Below, in pieces: positions 41,185 through 41,701 of a stretch of DNA of 41,701 nt. Location: positions 1 through 41,701 of the forward strand of contig CAZJDM010000019.1 of NCBI GenBank assembly GCA_964544765.1, given 5' to 3'. Source of the DNA: CAZJDM01 sp964544765 (GTDB lineage: Bacteria; Bdellovibrionota_B; Oligoflexia; CAYFLR01). Made by a program: the position numbers and the translations under genes. A model generated the notes under the pieces. That model worked only from the letters and a program-made list of their open reading frames with translations, made no database searches and was not told the DNA's origin. Positions within the stretch are counted from its first letter, which is position 1. The number at the start of each line of letters is the position of its first letter.

Positions 41185-41701
41185 TTTTCTTGTTGTCATT
41201 GGATTTCGCAGGTCAGCTAAATTTTCAAATGTTACATCGATGGGTGTGATTCCAAAACTATCTTGGAATTTAACAATTAAAGGTTCATCATTGTTAGAAT
41301 CATCTTCGACTGGAGCAAAAACGAATCTTTCTTGGTTTGCTCATTAAATTCATAGTTTGAAGAGCTAAAAAAGTTATTCATACTACTCAAAGTATCCCAA
41401 CTCCAAAACGAATTGTTAGTAAAAGTTGCTTTAAACCAGATACCTTCAAAAGAAGCATTGTATTGAGCGAGGGTATCTGCTGGAGGGGTGTCTTTTAAAG
41501 GGGTTCCTTCTAGAGGAGTATCCATGCTGGAATCACCTGTTGATGGATCGGTGTCGTGTGTAGTTATAGTGGTGTCACTAGCTTCGTCAAGAGTTGTAGT
41601 GGTATCTGCGCCCGTATTTGCAGTGGTTGCGGCATTAGTTGCGGCAGTCGTAACATTAACAGTAGTTGTATTTTCTCCAGAAGTTTCAGTGCCAGAAATT
41701 T
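41182..41701 (-). pseudogene. Thr-rich exported-type protein, frameshifted near 41333, 5' cut by window
   Basis: The minus frame is open from the window end to a stop at 41277 and encodes a Thr/Ala/Asp-rich low-complexity stretch (41701 to about 41490), then a short folded-looking part with G-I-W-F-K-A-T-F. At about 41333 the sense appears to jump frame: a second frame from there to a stop at 41182 reads E-R-F-V-F-A-P-V-E-D-D-S-N-N-D-E and on to L-A-D-L-R-N-P-M, which is protein-like and without stops. One missing base would join them. It may be a real inactivating mutation, a sequencing error, or less likely programmed frameshifting. The family is unknown. Confidence 0.6.

Overview
The window is AT-rich DNA from a flagellated, diderm (Gram-negative type) bacterium. 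A P-ring protein (FlgI), KDO-8-phosphate synthase (KdsA, needed for LPS), prolipoprotein diacylglyceryl transferase (Lgt), an OmpA-like protein and two predicted outer-membrane proteins ending in Phe all point to an outer membrane. The phylum cannot be fixed by reading alone. The flgI-flgJ-flgM-flgN-flgK-flgL-csrA-fliW order occurs in deltaproteobacteria and several poorly sampled phyla; a Margulisbacteria-like or Bdellovibrionota-like source is only a guess. No rRNA, tRNA, CRISPR array, transposase or integrase was seen.

Layout. 1-318 is the 3' end of a cut gene with an FN3-like fold. 287-13646 is mostly minus strand. It holds an aromatic amino-acid block (parA-parB-aroF-tyrA-aroB, then aroA-aroC), split at 2661-8630 by unrelated genes: a zinc metalloprotease lipoprotein, a small exported protein, a DUF4143 ATPase, lgt and a trypsin-like lipoprotein. 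13830-21777 is plus strand: a beta-barrel candidate, the flagellar hook/filament-junction operon led by a convincing sigma-54 promoter and including the anti-sigma-28 factor FlgM, then csrA, fliW with its own sigma-70-type promoter, and an OmpA-family gene behind a good sigma-28 promoter. 21784-30738 is minus strand: fused glycine decarboxylase gcvP, kdsA, a K+ channel, an exported EEP-family nuclease/phosphatase, a 421-bp gap with RNA-like structure and phased A-tracts, and a large envelope protein.

30830-41701 is accessory. It holds two plus-strand genes for anchored proteins (the second, 1160 aa, ends in a J-domain), a TIGR01212-type radical SAM protein, a damaged SpoIIE-type phosphatase, a class A beta-lactamase-like protein, a membrane acyltransferase, an exported CYTH/triphosphate-tunnel protein, and a frameshifted Thr-rich gene cut by the window edge.

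The strongest candidate for something undescribed is the set of envelope proteins that share Cys-Lys-x-Arg directly after a signal-peptide-like segment. Five proteins have it, and three neighbours (28507-35405) extend it to a common module, most clearly Q-x-V-[VI]-K-G-T-G-A in two of them. One of these carries a cytoplasm-facing J-domain by simple topology counting. Together they look like a lineage-specific anchored-protein system with its own sorting tag, possibly linked to DnaK at the inner membrane.
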